NCBI GenBank assembly: GCA_026401035.1
Contig: JAPLNR010000054.1
Location: 1-64,000 of the forward strand
Direction: 5' to 3'
DNA from: Planctomycetia bacterium
GTDB lineage: Bacteria > Planctomycetota > Planctomycetia > Pirellulales > UBA1268
Length of the DNA stretch: 64,000 nt
Below the pieces are notes generated by a model. That model was not told the DNA's origin. It searched no databases and saw only the letters and a list, made by a program, of their open reading frames with translations. Every line of letters begins with the position of its first letter. Within the stretch, counting starts at the first letter, position 1. Shown piece after piece: positions 22,198-31,025 of the stretch. The position numbers and the translations under genes were made by a program.

Positions 22198-23412
22198 CTA
22201 CTGCAGCCGGCCCGGGAGGGCGGCGGTCGGATAGGACGTGGGCCGCACGTTCATCGGCTGCCAGGAGGTGGTGTGGCTCGTCGGCTCGAGCAGCCGCGGG
22301 AAGGCCCCCGTGGCGGCGCCGGGGCCGGTGCCCGGCACAACCGGCATCTGGTTGGGACCGGTGCCGCCGTTGGTGCCGGCGCCGTTGGAGAGGTTGCCAT
22401 TGGCTCCATTGACTCCATTGGTCGGGGCCGTGCCGGACGTGCCCGGGGCAGGACTCGGGGGCGACACGGGCTTCAGCGACGGAGCGGCGTATGTCTGCGG
22501 GGCCACACCAGCCTGAGTGCCAGCCTGGCTGCCCGCTGGAGTGCCGAACTGGCTGCCGAACTGATTACCAAACTGGCCACCGGCTGGGGGCGCTGGGGTC
22601 CGCGGCATCTCGGGGATCGGCTTGAGCGACGGCGTCGGCGCGAGTGCCGGCGGAGCGGTCGGCTGCAGTTGTCCATTGATCGGCCCCGGGGCCGCGTAGG
22701 TGTTGCCGCTCTGCGGCACGATCTGCTGTTGGAACGCAGGCTGCTGAAAGGTGGGCTGCATGCCCGGCTGGGCTGCTCCCTGTGGCGCGAAGCCCTGGGG
22801 GAGCGTCGGTGCCGCGATGCTGGTCTGCCCCGGAACCATCTGCTGCGGAATGTCGGCGCCGGCAGCGCCCCAGGCCTGCGGAGTCGTCTGCACGGGGGCC
22901 GCGAACGGGCTCGCCGCCGCGCCGACCGGCGCCATGCCGGGATAAGCAGGGGCCGCGGCGGGTGCGCCATAAGCCGGCGCACCCTGCTGCATCTGGACGT
23001 ATTTTGTCGAGTAGACGGCGCGGTATTGGGTGACCGGCACGTTCACTGCCTGCTGCACGTAGTTGGTGACCTGCTCCATGCACTCCCGCGGGCAGCCCGT
23101 GCACGGATCGATCTCGCACGACGGCTTGTAGGACGTCACCGGCACCGACTGGTACTGCGTGCGGTAGGTCGTCTCGGGAACGTAGCTCACCTGCTGCACT
23201 GGTACGACGACGGGCGGCGGCGGTGCGGCGATCGGCGCGGCCACCGGGGCCATGATCGGCGCCACGGCGTAGGCCGGCGGCGCCTTGCGGAAGCACGATC
23301 CGCAGCCTGCGAAAAAAGCATCCAGGCAGCACTGCGCCTCGCTCGCCTGCGGCCAGATGGATGCACTACTGCCAGCCATGAGCAGAACGAACATCCAGCG
23401 TCGCGTCTTCAT
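22198..23412 (-). CDS. Secreted Cys/Pro/Gln-rich hypothetical protein
   Basis: A 404-residue protein with a signal peptide (MKTRRWMFVLLMAGSSASIW to about SEA). After it comes a Cys-rich segment (QCCLDAFFAGCGSCF), a Pro/Val/Ala low-complexity stretch, a conserved-looking core with VPETTYRTQYQSVPVTSY, CEIDPCTGCPRECMEQ and VPVTQYRAVYSTKYVQMQQ, then about 270 residues of Gly/Ala/Pro/Gln repeats with NGVNGANGNLSNG near the end. I associate this core with planctomycete proteins of unknown function, possibly envelope proteins. ATG 23412 follows GAGGAG by seven bases; the frame upstream has no signal. Confidence 0.75.
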   Translation of the reverse strand: MKTRRWMFVLLMAGSSASIWPQASEAQCCLDAFFAGCGSCFRKAPPAYAVAPIMAPVAAPIAAPPPPVVVPVQQVSYVPETTYRTQYQSVPVTSYKPSCEIDPCTGCPRECMEQVTNYVQQAVNVPVTQYRAVYSTKYVQMQQGAPAYGAPAAAPAYPGMAPVGAAASPFAAPVQTTPQAWGAAGADIPQQMVPGQTSIAAPTLPQGFAPQGAAQPGMQPTFQQPAFQQQIVPQSGNTYAAPGPINGQLQPTAPPALAPTPSLKPIPEMPRTPAPPAGGQFGNQFGSQFGTPAGSQAGTQAGVAPQTYAAPSLKPVSPPSPAPGTSGTAPTNGVNGANGNLSNGAGTNGGTGPNQMPVVPGTGPGAATGAFPRLLEPTSHTTSWQPMNVRPTSYPTAALPGRLQ

Positions 23413-23690
23413 CTCAAACTCCTCAACTCGGGTGGGTCGATATTCACGGGCGTGCCCGGTTTTTCGACTGCTTCCAAGACTAGGTCGCGCTTGGGGGGGG
23501 CTGCGCGGAAAAATTCCCGCCCGCTTCATAAATTTTCCGGATCGCCCCGACACAACCGGCATACCAGCCACCACCCGAATAACCGGACCATGAAGACGCA
23601 TCTGGCCGGGAGATCACAAGCCGGCACCAACATGATTCAAGACCGGGTGAAGCAAGCAGCGGCCCTCACCGCCGGCCATCAACCGTGGCC

Positions 23691-24311
23691 TCATCTGGTC
23701 CGTTCTTCGAACCGGTCGTAGAGCTCGTAGAGGGCTTCACGGACGTTGCCGCCGCATTTCGAATAGGCGGCGTCGATGTCGGCGGGGACGATCACATTCC
23801 CGGCCCAGCGGTCGTTGTCGGGAAGGGTGCGGACGATCGATGCCAACAGCGCGGGCGTCGTGTCGCAGGCGACGAGCAGGGGCAGGCAGGTGTCGTGATG
23901 GGTGGTGACCACGAGGCCGCAGCGCTTGAGACGCATCAGCAGCGTCACGATTGCCGCTCCGGGCCGACCCAATTGTTCCCAGCCGTCGACGCAGACGGTG
24001 TCGCCGGAGGCGCAGCGCAGGATGGCGCGCAAGGCCGAGGCGTTGTCGCGAAGCGCCGACAGCGGGGCATCTCGCCACGACCGCAGCCGCACGCGAGCCA
24101 CGGTGGAACCACGGGCTTCGAGGCCGCGAGCGAGATGTTCGAGCAGTGTCGACTTGCCGCTGCCGTGCGGGCCCCGGATCGCGGCCCGGCCGCCGAGGGT
24201 CGCAACCCGGCGGAGCAGCGCGTCGGTGTCGCGCCGGCGGCCCTGGTCGTCGAACGGGACGATCCGCCCGGGGCGTGTGTGTCGCGTCGCAAACGGATTG
24301 CCGGCGATCAC
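23691..24311 (-). CDS. P-loop ATPase of unknown role
   Basis: A 206-residue protein with Walker A GPHGSGKS (47-54), a Walker B-like TVCVDGWEQ (105-112) and TTHHD (136-140), resembling AAA/RecA-type NTPases that load or relay signals. It starts with GTG 24311, overlapping the upstream stop as GTGA, so translation is coupled. It is the last gene of a four-gene minus-strand run with an alpha-CTD protein, a membrane protein and a small beta-rich protein. I do not recognise a named family. Confidence 0.7.
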   Translation of the reverse strand: MIAGNPFATRHTRPGRIVPFDDQGRRRDTDALLRRVATLGGRAAIRGPHGSGKSTLLEHLARGLEARGSTVARVRLRSWRDAPLSALRDNASALRAILRCASGDTVCVDGWEQLGRPGAAIVTLLMRLKRCGLVVTTHHDTCLPLLVACDTTPALLASIVRTLPDNDRWAGNVIVPADIDAAYSKCGGNVREALYELYDRFEERTR

Positions 24312-24772
24312 GGCGACGGCTCCGAAAGATCGAGTGGGTCGCGGATACCAAGGGCGGGCGGGATGTGGCCGAGATCGAAGACATGTTCCGAGACGAAGTC
24401 GCGTCCGCTGACGAAAAAGATCCGCACGCGGATGCACCACCGCACTTTCACGATCACACCCTCGTAGGACAGCGGACTGACGGGCAGTCGCACCACGAAG
24501 GCGCCTTCCGGCATGGCTGCCGCGAGGCCCTCCGGGGTTTCGGTCCGTTCGAAGAAATGAACCCCGAGATCCTCCTCCCCCTTGCCTTCCGTGTACCAGA
24601 GCACCGACCGCTCGACGGCCTGCACCGTGGCCTCGTCGAAGCCCTCGATCTGATATCTGATCGAGAGCTGCTGCTGCGGCTCGTAGACCCGTGCCGTACG
24701 GTCAAACTGCGCCGTCACTCGCGGCAGTGGCGGTGGCGGGATGCTGTTGGTGGAGTTGGAACCGGGCTTCAT
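24308..24772 (-). CDS. Small beta-rich protein of unknown function
   Basis: A 154-residue soluble protein beginning with a Pro-rich stretch (NSIPPPPLPRV) followed by alternating strands (VTAQFDRTARVYEPQQQLSI, SVLWYTEGKGEEDLGVHFFE, AFVVRLPVSPLSYEGVIVKV, WCIRVRIFFVSGRDFVSEHV). The pattern recalls arrestin- or immunoglobulin-like folds, without proof. Its ATG overlaps the stop of the upstream membrane-protein gene (ATGA) and its stop overlaps the next start (GTGA). This tight coupling implies equal synthesis and probably a complex. Confidence 0.65.
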   Translation of the reverse strand: MKPGSNSTNSIPPPPLPRVTAQFDRTARVYEPQQQLSIRYQIEGFDEATVQAVERSVLWYTEGKGEEDLGVHFFERTETPEGLAAAMPEGAFVVRLPVSPLSYEGVIVKVRWCIRVRIFFVSGRDFVSEHVFDLGHIPPALGIRDPLDLSEPSP

Positions 24773-25881
24773 GGGGATTCCTGCCGGGGGCTGGAGCGAC
24801 CGGCCGCGGACGCTGCCGCGGAGGCCTGCGCCGGAAAGACCACCAGGGGAAAGATCCTGGTGAACGCCGGCCGTCGCTCCGGTCGGCCGCGGACGACGAG
24901 CCGCCACTTCACGGCGTTGTGGTCGGAGGCAAAAGAATGCATGCCGTCGGCGGGGATGGCGAGGGTCACGTGCGTTTCGAAGCGGGCTCCCGGCGCGAGC
25001 TGCACGTCATGCCACTCCTTCACTCGCTCCCGCCGCACCACGATCCGCTCGGTGCGGGTGTCGGTGCCCTGCCGGAAAGTCGCCAGTTCCTCGGTTTCAA
25101 GAAGGAGTTGCAGTTCCCGAAACGTGCCCGTTCCCCCCTGGCCCAGCAGCACGTCATAGCTGCCGCCCGGGATGAGCGGATGGTCGGAGATCTCCACCTG
25201 GGTCGGCCCCACGGCCGTTGCCAGCAAAAGCGCGCGGCCAAAGAGAAAGATGCCGCCGACGCCCACGGCCACGAAGGGCACGAGGATCGCGAGCAGCAGC
25301 CAGTCGGTCCGGCCGCTGAGCAGGTCGAGGCCGGCACCCACGGCGAGCACGAGCACGACTGCGTTCCAGAGCAGGGCGAAGAGCCCGAAGCCCAGCAGCG
25401 TCCAACTCTCCGGACTCTCGATCGGCAGGCGATAGCGCAGGATCGTGCCCGGTGAATTGACGAGATCCTCGCAGGTGGGCACGCCCGGATGGCCGGGCGC
25501 CTCGTCGGCCGCATGCCCCATCTTGTCGAGGAGTGCGGGCATCTCCACCGAGGCCGCCCGCCGCTCCTCCGACTTGCCCCACGCGCGGATGACGCGGGCC
25601 AGGCCGGAGCCGCCGAAGGCGAGGAGTGCCCCGGGAATCAACAGCGTCAACAGCCACAGCCACCAGGCCTGCCGGTTGTCGAGCACGAGTCCTTCGGCAT
25701 CGGCGGGCGCATAGGCCACGGCGCCGGAGACGAGCAGGCCTCCGAAGATCAGTCCGGCCGCCACGAGGGCGGCATAGAACAGTCCTTCTCCGACCGAGCC
25801 CCAGATTTGCGAGCCCGTTCGCCTATGGCCGCGCTTTTTGCCAAAGAATCGCGGCAGCTTCACTATCGGTCTCCTCAGCAC
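24769..25881 (-). CDS. Four-helix membrane protein of unknown function
   Basis: A 370-residue protein with four predicted transmembrane segments (about 33-56, 72-95, 160-185, 193-215) and a C-terminal domain of about 150 residues rich in beta strands (VEISDHPLIPGGSYDVLLGQ, RELQLLLETEELATF, WHDVQLAPGARFETHVTLAI, VKWRLVVRG). The tail domain resembles the beta-rich downstream protein in style. It loosely recalls DUF3592-type membrane proteins. The start is at 25881; an in-frame GTG at 25863 is possible. It follows the alpha-CTD gene by 36 bases. Confidence 0.65.
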   Translation of the reverse strand: MLRRPIVKLPRFFGKKRGHRRTGSQIWGSVGEGLFYAALVAAGLIFGGLLVSGAVAYAPADAEGLVLDNRQAWWLWLLTLLIPGALLAFGGSGLARVIRAWGKSEERRAASVEMPALLDKMGHAADEAPGHPGVPTCEDLVNSPGTILRYRLPIESPESWTLLGFGLFALLWNAVVLVLAVGAGLDLLSGRTDWLLLAILVPFVAVGVGGIFLFGRALLLATAVGPTQVEISDHPLIPGGSYDVLLGQGGTGTFRELQLLLETEELATFRQGTDTRTERIVVRRERVKEWHDVQLAPGARFETHVTLAIPADGMHSFASDHNAVKWRLVVRGRPERRPAFTRIFPLVVFPAQASAAASAAGRSSPRQESP

Positions 25882-25917
25882 GCCGGCAGTATACCCGCAC
25901 AGCGTGCCGAAAAACCG

Positions 25918-26214
25918 CTAGGCGACCGTTGTTTCCGCACGCCTGCCGACCTCTTCGCCCACATGCGTCGCGGAGCGGAAAAAACCGATCTTTTCCAGCG
26001 AACGATAGACCTCCTCAAGCGTCTTCTCGCCAAAATTGGAGATCGAAAGCAGATCGGCCCGGGTGCAGTTGAGCAGGTCGTGCACCGTGAAGATGCCCTT
26101 CTCCTCCAGGCAATTCGTCGTGCGAACGGAGAGGCCGATTTCGGCCGTGCTCATCTCGAGCTTTTCCGCCATTTCGTCGGACTGGGCGAGATTCTTGTAG
26201 GGGATGCGAGGCAT
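25918..26214 (-). CDS. Stand-alone RNA polymerase alpha C-terminal domain protein
   Basis: A 98-residue protein that is essentially only the C-terminal domain of RNA polymerase alpha. GLSVRTTNCLEEKGIFTV (27-44) and NFGEKTLEEV (60-69) align with the E. coli alpha-CTD. R31, N34, N60, G62 and K64 correspond to R265, N268, N294, G296 and K298, the minor-groove contacts. The N-terminal assembly domain is absent, so it cannot replace alpha but could bind DNA or an activator. GGGAGG precedes the ATG at 26214. It heads the minus-strand run of unknown genes. Confidence 0.85.
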   Translation of the reverse strand: MPRIPYKNLAQSDEMAEKLEMSTAEIGLSVRTTNCLEEKGIFTVHDLLNCTRADLLSISNFGEKTLEEVYRSLEKIGFFRSATHVGEEVGRRAETTVA

Positions 26215-26340
26215 TGGGGGGTCCCTCCCTTTGTTCTGAAACCGGTGATGATTCTTCCGTGATGGGTCTGCTGGGCGAACGAATTCGCCGGGCCTTCGAG
26301 CAACCGTGCCCGATCATGGCCGCGGGGGAATATAATCGAA

Positions 26341-28806
26341 ATGTCTTCAATTCGACTACCACCCGTCTGCGCGCATGCTAGCACTGCTCCCTTGCCAATC
26401 CCCTCACTCGACTCCCTGAACGATTCCCAGCGGCAGGCCGCCACGCACGTCGAGGGTCCGCTCCTCGTGCTCGCCGGCCCGGGCAGCGGAAAAACCCGCG
26501 TCGTCACCCACCGCATCGCCCACCTGATCTCGCAGGGTGTTCCGGCCGGGCAGATCGTGGCGTTGTCGTTCACCAACAAGGCCGCCGACGAGATGCGGCG
26601 CCGGGTGACCGAACTCGTCGGTCCGCAGCCGGTCGAAATGGGCACGTTCCACCGGTTCGCCGCCCGCCTGCTCCGCCGGCACGCCGGCTTCGTCGGCCTC
26701 ACGAGTGATTACTCGATTCTCGATCCCGACGACGCCGGTGCCGTGCTCAAGCGGGCCGCGAAGAAGCTCGGATTGTCGCTGTCGCACACGCCGATCGACC
26801 GCCTGGCCGGCACCATCAGCCGGGCCAAGAACGACCTGCTCACGCCGGAAACCTTCGAGCCGCGCTGGGGGCGTCCGGCCGACGAGGTGGCGCGGCGGCT
26901 CTGGCCCCTCTATCAGCAGATGCTGCTCGACGCCAATTCCGTCGACTTCGACGACCTGCTCGTGCACAGCGCCCGCCTGCTCACCGACAACCCAGATCTG
27001 CGGGCGATCCTCGATGCCCGGCACCGCTGGATCCTCGTCGACGAGTATCAAGACACCAACGCCGTGCAGTACTGCATCGTGCGCGGGCTCTCGATCGACC
27101 ATCCCAACCTGGCCGTGACGGGCGATCCCGATCAGGCGATCTATGGCTGGCGGGGCGCGAGCATCCGCAACATCCTCGAATTCGAGCGCGACTATCCGAC
27201 GGCCGCCGTCGTCAAACTCGAGCACAACTACCGTAGCTCCGCCAACATCCTCGGCACGGCCGACCGGCTCATCGCCCACAACTCGCGGCGGAAACCGAAG
27301 CGGCTGATCACCGCGGCGGCCCCGGGCGAGCTGGTGCGGATCGTGCTCGACTCGACGAGCCACGACGAGGCCGACCGCATCGCCGCCGAGATCGCCCACG
27401 CCATCTCCTCCGGCAAGCGCTCCCCGCGCGACTTCGCGATCCTCTTCCGCACCAACGCCCTGTCGCGTTCCCTCGAGGTCGCGCTGCGCAGCTGCGGCGT
27501 TTCCTACCAGCTCGTCCGTGGCCTCGAGTTCTTCAAGCGCCGCGAGATCCGCGATGTCGTGGCCTGGCTGCGGCTGCTGAAAAACCCGCGGGACGACGAG
27601 GCCCTGCTGCGGGTCGTGAACGTGCCGCCACGGGGCATCGGGCGGCAGTCGCTGGAACTCCTCGCCGCCTGGGCCGAGGATCATCGTCTCAGCCGGCTCG
27701 ACGCCGCCGCCCGGGCTGCGGGCATTCCCGGCCTGTCAAAACGGGCCGCCAACGCCCTTGTGCAGTTTGGCCGCCTCCATGCCGAACTCTGTGCGGCTGC
27801 AGCCGCGCCGGACCTGCGGATCGCCGCGCTGCTGGAGGCCGTGCTCAACAGGACCGGCTATCGGCAGATGCTCGCCGACGACGGGGTCGACGAGGACGGC
27901 AACGACCGGCTCGCGAACGTCGAGGAGCTCATCACCGCTGCGCAGCAGCTTGACGACGACATCGCCGCCCGCCGGCAGGCGGGCGACACGGCCGCGAGCG
28001 GCGCCGCTGCCGACGACGATCCGCTGGCCGCATTCCTCGAAACAACGGCGCTCGTGGCCGACACCGACATCTGGGATCCGACCGTGGAGCGGGTGGCGCT
28101 GATGACCTTCCACGCGGCCAAGGGGCTCGAATTTCCGGTCGTCTACCTCGTGGCGATGGAGGATGGCATCCTGCCCCACGAGCGGAGTCTCGATCATCCC
28201 GACCAGCTCGAGGAGGAGCGGCGGCTCGTCTTCGTCGGCATCACCCGCGGCATGCACGAGGTGCATGCCAGCTGTGCGCGGATGCGCGACTACCGCGGCA
28301 CGCGGCGGATCTCCGCACCGAGCCTGTTCCTCAACGAGATGATCGGCAGCGAGACGGTGCTCGCCGGCCCGGAGGCCCCGGCCTCGGGCAACCTGGCGGT
28401 CGAGTCCTTCTTCGACGAGGACCCGTCGGGCGACGACCGATTCGACGCAGCAGACTTCGCGGACGACGCGCGGGCTGCACCCTCCGCGCAGATCACGCGA
28501 CAGGACGGGCTCACGCTCGAGCTGGAAGACGCGCCGGCAGCCGCACCGCAGCGGCGTCCGGCCCGCGCAAACCTCGCCTTCGCCACGGCCGCCGATCTTG
28601 CCGAACGGCTGAGTGGTAGCGTCAAACCAAAGCACAACCTGTCGGCCGGCCAACGGGTCTGGCACGCCGAATACGGCGCGGGCCTGCTGTCGGGCATCAG
28701 CGGCACGGGCCCGCGATCGGTCGGCACGGTGATCTTCGACGGCCCCGCCGGCACCCGGAAATTCATCCTCGGTCACGGCTCGATCGAGCCGGCGGATGAA
28801 AAGTAG
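26341..28806 (+). CDS. UvrD/PcrA-type ATP-dependent DNA helicase
   Basis: An 821-residue superfamily 1A 3'-5' helicase. The Q motif (LNDSQRQAATH), Walker A GPGSGKT (46-52), DEYQDTN, GDPDQAIYGWRGA, VALMTFHAAKGLEFPVVYLV and GITRGMHEVH are all present. The C-terminal 60 residues (GQRVWHAEYGAGLLSGISG to the end) form the small domain that in PcrA/UvrD docks RNA polymerase. Role: nucleotide excision and mismatch repair, and removal of bound proteins. Start at ATG 26341; TATAAT at 26331-26336 is too close to serve that start. The stop TAG is part of a GACAGGC-type repeat junction. Confidence 0.93.
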   Translation: MSSIRLPPVCAHASTAPLPIPSLDSLNDSQRQAATHVEGPLLVLAGPGSGKTRVVTHRIAHLISQGVPAGQIVALSFTNKAADEMRRRVTELVGPQPVEMGTFHRFAARLLRRHAGFVGLTSDYSILDPDDAGAVLKRAAKKLGLSLSHTPIDRLAGTISRAKNDLLTPETFEPRWGRPADEVARRLWPLYQQMLLDANSVDFDDLLVHSARLLTDNPDLRAILDARHRWILVDEYQDTNAVQYCIVRGLSIDHPNLAVTGDPDQAIYGWRGASIRNILEFERDYPTAAVVKLEHNYRSSANILGTADRLIAHNSRRKPKRLITAAAPGELVRIVLDSTSHDEADRIAAEIAHAISSGKRSPRDFAILFRTNALSRSLEVALRSCGVSYQLVRGLEFFKRREIRDVVAWLRLLKNPRDDEALLRVVNVPPRGIGRQSLELLAAWAEDHRLSRLDAAARAAGIPGLSKRAANALVQFGRLHAELCAAAAAPDLRIAALLEAVLNRTGYRQMLADDGVDEDGNDRLANVEELITAAQQLDDDIAARRQAGDTAASGAAADDDPLAAFLETTALVADTDIWDPTVERVALMTFHAAKGLEFPVVYLVAMEDGILPHERSLDHPDQLEEERRLVFVGITRGMHEVHASCARMRDYRGTRRISAPSLFLNEMIGSETVLAGPEAPASGNLAVESFFDEDPSGDDRFDAADFADDARAAPSAQITRQDGLTLELEDAPAAAPQRRPARANLAFATAADLAERLSGSVKPKHNLSAGQRVWHAEYGAGLLSGISGTGPRSVGTVIFDGPAGTRKFILGHGSIEPADEK

Positions 28807-28824
28807 GACGGGCTTCAGCCTGTC
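28807..28824. repeat. GACAGGC palindrome, copy 3
   Basis: GACGGGCTTCAGCCTGTC, one mismatch in the left arm, directly after the AAG-TAG end of the helicase gene. Confidence 0.8.
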
Positions 28825-28938
28825 ATGGCCTTCAGCACCTGCGGCTCCCGATGCTGAGGAGCCGGGAGCGGTGAGACTTCTGCCGTCCCGGCGACCAATG
28901 CGGGTCGTTGGTACTGGCGCGGCCAACAGAGGGTGGCA

Positions 28939-28956
28939 TGACAGGCTGAAGCCCCT
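28939..28956. repeat. GACAGGC palindrome, copy 4
   Basis: GACAGGCTGAAGCCCCTC, right arm degraded. On the minus strand it follows the AAG-TAG end of the GDP-fucose synthase gene. Copies 3 and 4 face each other across the 150-bp convergent gap, as do copies 1 and 2. Confidence 0.75.
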
Positions 28957-28957
28957 C

Positions 28958-29899
28958 CTACTTCTGCTCCCGCCACCAGGCCACGGTGGTGGCGAGGCCG
29001 GTGTCGAAGTCCTGCCGCGGCCCCCAGCCGAGGAGTGTTTTGGCACGCGTGATGTCGAGGCCGCGGCGGGGCTGGCCGTCGGGCTTCGAAGTGTCCCAGG
29101 TGATCCGGCCGGAATAGTCGCAGGCCTTCGCGATCTTGGCGACCAGATCGCGGATCGCGATCTCGACGCCACCGCCGAGATTGATCGGGAGCGGCTCCTC
29201 CATGATCTCGGCGGCCCGCACGATCCCCTCGGCCGCGTCGTCGACGTAGAGAAACTCGCGGGTGGCCGAGCCCGTGCCCCAGCAGATCACCTCGGCCGCC
29301 CCGGCCCGCCGCGCGTCCTCGCACTTACGGATGAGCGCGGGAATCACGTGGCTCGAACTCGGGTCGAAGTTGTCCCACGGGCCGTAGAGATTCACCGGCA
29401 CCACGACCGCGCTCTTGAGGCCGTATTGCCGACGGTAGCCGTCGAGCATCACGAAGATCGCCTTTTTGGCGACGCCGTAGGGGGCGTTTGTCTCCTCGGG
29501 GTAGCCATTCCAGAGGTCTTCTTCGCGAAACGGGATCGGGCAGTGCTTGGGATAGGCGCAGACGGTGCCGGTGTGGACGAATTTCTCGAGTCCGTGCCGG
29601 CGGGCATGCTCGACCAGATGCAGGCCCATCGCCATGTTGGCGTAGAAAAATCGGCCGGGCTGCTCCATGTTGGCGCCGATGCCGCCCACCTCGGCCGCCA
29701 GATGAATGACCACGTCGGGCCGGGCGGTGTCGTAGAGCCGCTTGACGTCCCCTTCGAACGTGAGATCGAAGTCGCGCCGGCGGGGCACGAAGAGCCGCTC
29801 CTCAGATACACCACGTTCGCGAAGCACGCGACAGACGGCGCGGCCGAGGAAGCCGGCGCCACCGGTCACCACGATCCGCTTGCTGCCGAGATCCGTCAT
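28958..29899 (-). CDS. fcl: GDP-L-fucose synthase-like epimerase/reductase
   Basis: A 313-residue short-chain dehydrogenase of the GDP-4-keto-6-deoxymannose epimerase/reductase type. NAD(P)-binding GGAGFLGR (15-22), AAEVGGIGANMEQPGRF, the catalytic YGVAKK, and FVHTGTVCAYPK at the place of the usual SSCIYP, where the Ser is replaced by Thr and the Cys kept. NLYGPWDNFDPSSSHVIPALI is typical of this family. It would finish GDP-fucose synthesis with the preceding gmd product (10-bp gap). A related sugar epimerase cannot be excluded. The stop codon abuts a GACAGGC-type repeat. Confidence 0.85.
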   Translation of the reverse strand: MTDLGSKRIVVTGGAGFLGRAVCRVLRERGVSEERLFVPRRRDFDLTFEGDVKRLYDTARPDVVIHLAAEVGGIGANMEQPGRFFYANMAMGLHLVEHARRHGLEKFVHTGTVCAYPKHCPIPFREEDLWNGYPEETNAPYGVAKKAIFVMLDGYRRQYGLKSAVVVPVNLYGPWDNFDPSSSHVIPALIRKCEDARRAGAAEVICWGTGSATREFLYVDDAAEGIVRAAEIMEEPLPINLGGGVEIAIRDLVAKIAKACDYSGRITWDTSKPDGQPRRGLDITRAKTLLGWGPRQDFDTGLATTVAWWREQK

Positions 29900-29909
29900 G
29901 GCTGGTCTT

Positions 29910-30962
29910 TCAGCGGTTCGGCAGGCTGGCGTCGTGGCCGGCCGCGAGCAGCACCTGCTCCTTGCGGGCCAGTTCCATGTCGGAATCGACCATCAGCGAT
30001 ACCAGTTCATCGAACGATACCCGCGGCTGCCAGTTGAGCTTCTGGCGGGCCTTCCGGGAGCAGCCGAGCAGCAGGTCGACCTCCGCCGGCCGGAAATACC
30101 GCGGATCGATCTCGACGAAGTCGCGGTAGTCCATGTCGAGGCGGCCGAAGACCTTTTCGCAGAATTCGCGGACTGAGTGGGTCTCGTCGGTGGAGATCAC
30201 GTAGTCGTCGGCCTCCTCCTGCTGGAGCATGAGCCACATCGCCTCGACATAGTCGCCGGCGAAGCCCCAATCCCGCTGGGCATCGAGGTTGCCCAGATAG
30301 AGCTTCTTCTGCAGGCCCTGCTTGATCCGGGTGGCGGCCCGCGTGATCTTGCGGGTGACGAATGTTTCCCCGCGGCGCGGGCTCTCGTGATTGAAGAGAA
30401 TGCCGCAGGAGCCGTGCAGGCCGTAGCTCTCGCGGTAGTTGACCGTGATCCAGTGGGCGTAGAGCTTCGCCACGCCGTAGGGGCTCCGCGGATAGAACGG
30501 CGTCGTCTCGCTCTGCGGCGTCTCCACCACCTTGCCGTACATCTCCGAACTGGAGGCCTGGTAGAAGCGGATCTGGTAGCCCGCGGCATCCTGGAAGTCG
30601 CGGATCGCCTCGAGCAGCCGCAGCGTGCCGACAGCCGTCACGTCGGCCGTGTACGCGGGCTGATCAAAGCTCACCCGCACATGGCTCTGCGCGGCGAGGT
30701 TGTAGACCTCCGTCGGGCGGATCTCGCGGATCAGCCTGGCGAGCCCGTTGCCGTCGGCCATGTCGCCATGGTGCAGCAGGAGCGGACGGTCGACGTCATG
30801 GATGTCCCGGTAGAGATGCTCGATTCGCTGCGTGCCGAACGTGCTCGACCGGCGGATGAGGCCGTGCACTTCATAGCCCTTGTCGAGCAGAAGTTCGGCG
30901 AGATAGGAACCATCCTGCCCGGTGATGCCGGTGATCAGGGCCCGCTTGGAAGAAATCGACAC
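29910..30962 (-). CDS. gmd: GDP-mannose 4,6-dehydratase
   Basis: A 350-residue NADP-dependent dehydratase converting GDP-mannose to GDP-4-keto-6-deoxymannose. [19 protein letters not shown] (8-26), [34 protein letters not shown] and [10 protein letters not shown] carry the cofactor and Ser/Tyr/Lys catalytic motifs; [17 protein letters not shown] is diagnostic. It starts with GTG at 30962. It is followed by the GDP-fucose synthase, so the pair supplies a deoxyhexose for exopolysaccharide. Confidence 0.96.
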   Translation of the reverse strand: MSISSKRALITGITGQDGSYLAELLLDKGYEVHGLIRRSSTFGTQRIEHLYRDIHDVDRPLLLHHGDMADGNGLARLIREIRPTEVYNLAAQSHVRVSFDQPAYTADVTAVGTLRLLEAIRDFQDAAGYQIRFYQASSSEMYGKVVETPQSETTPFYPRSPYGVAKLYAHWITVNYRESYGLHGSCGILFNHESPRRGETFVTRKITRAATRIKQGLQKKLYLGNLDAQRDWGFAGDYVEAMWLMLQQEEADDYVISTDETHSVREFCEKVFGRLDMDYRDFVEIDPRYFRPAEVDLLLGCSRKARQKLNWQPRVSFDELVSLMVDSDMELARKEQVLLAAGHDASLPNR

Positions 30963-31025
30963 GGCGGTAAAACTCCGTTTGCTCGGGAAATCGCCGCCGT
31001 ACGATACCGCGCTTGCCGGCCGGGG

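Noticed and set aside
26331-26336. Perfect TATAAT just before the UvrD-type helicase
   Set aside because: It lies only four bases before the ATG, so transcription would start inside the coding region, and no -35 element is found at the right distance.
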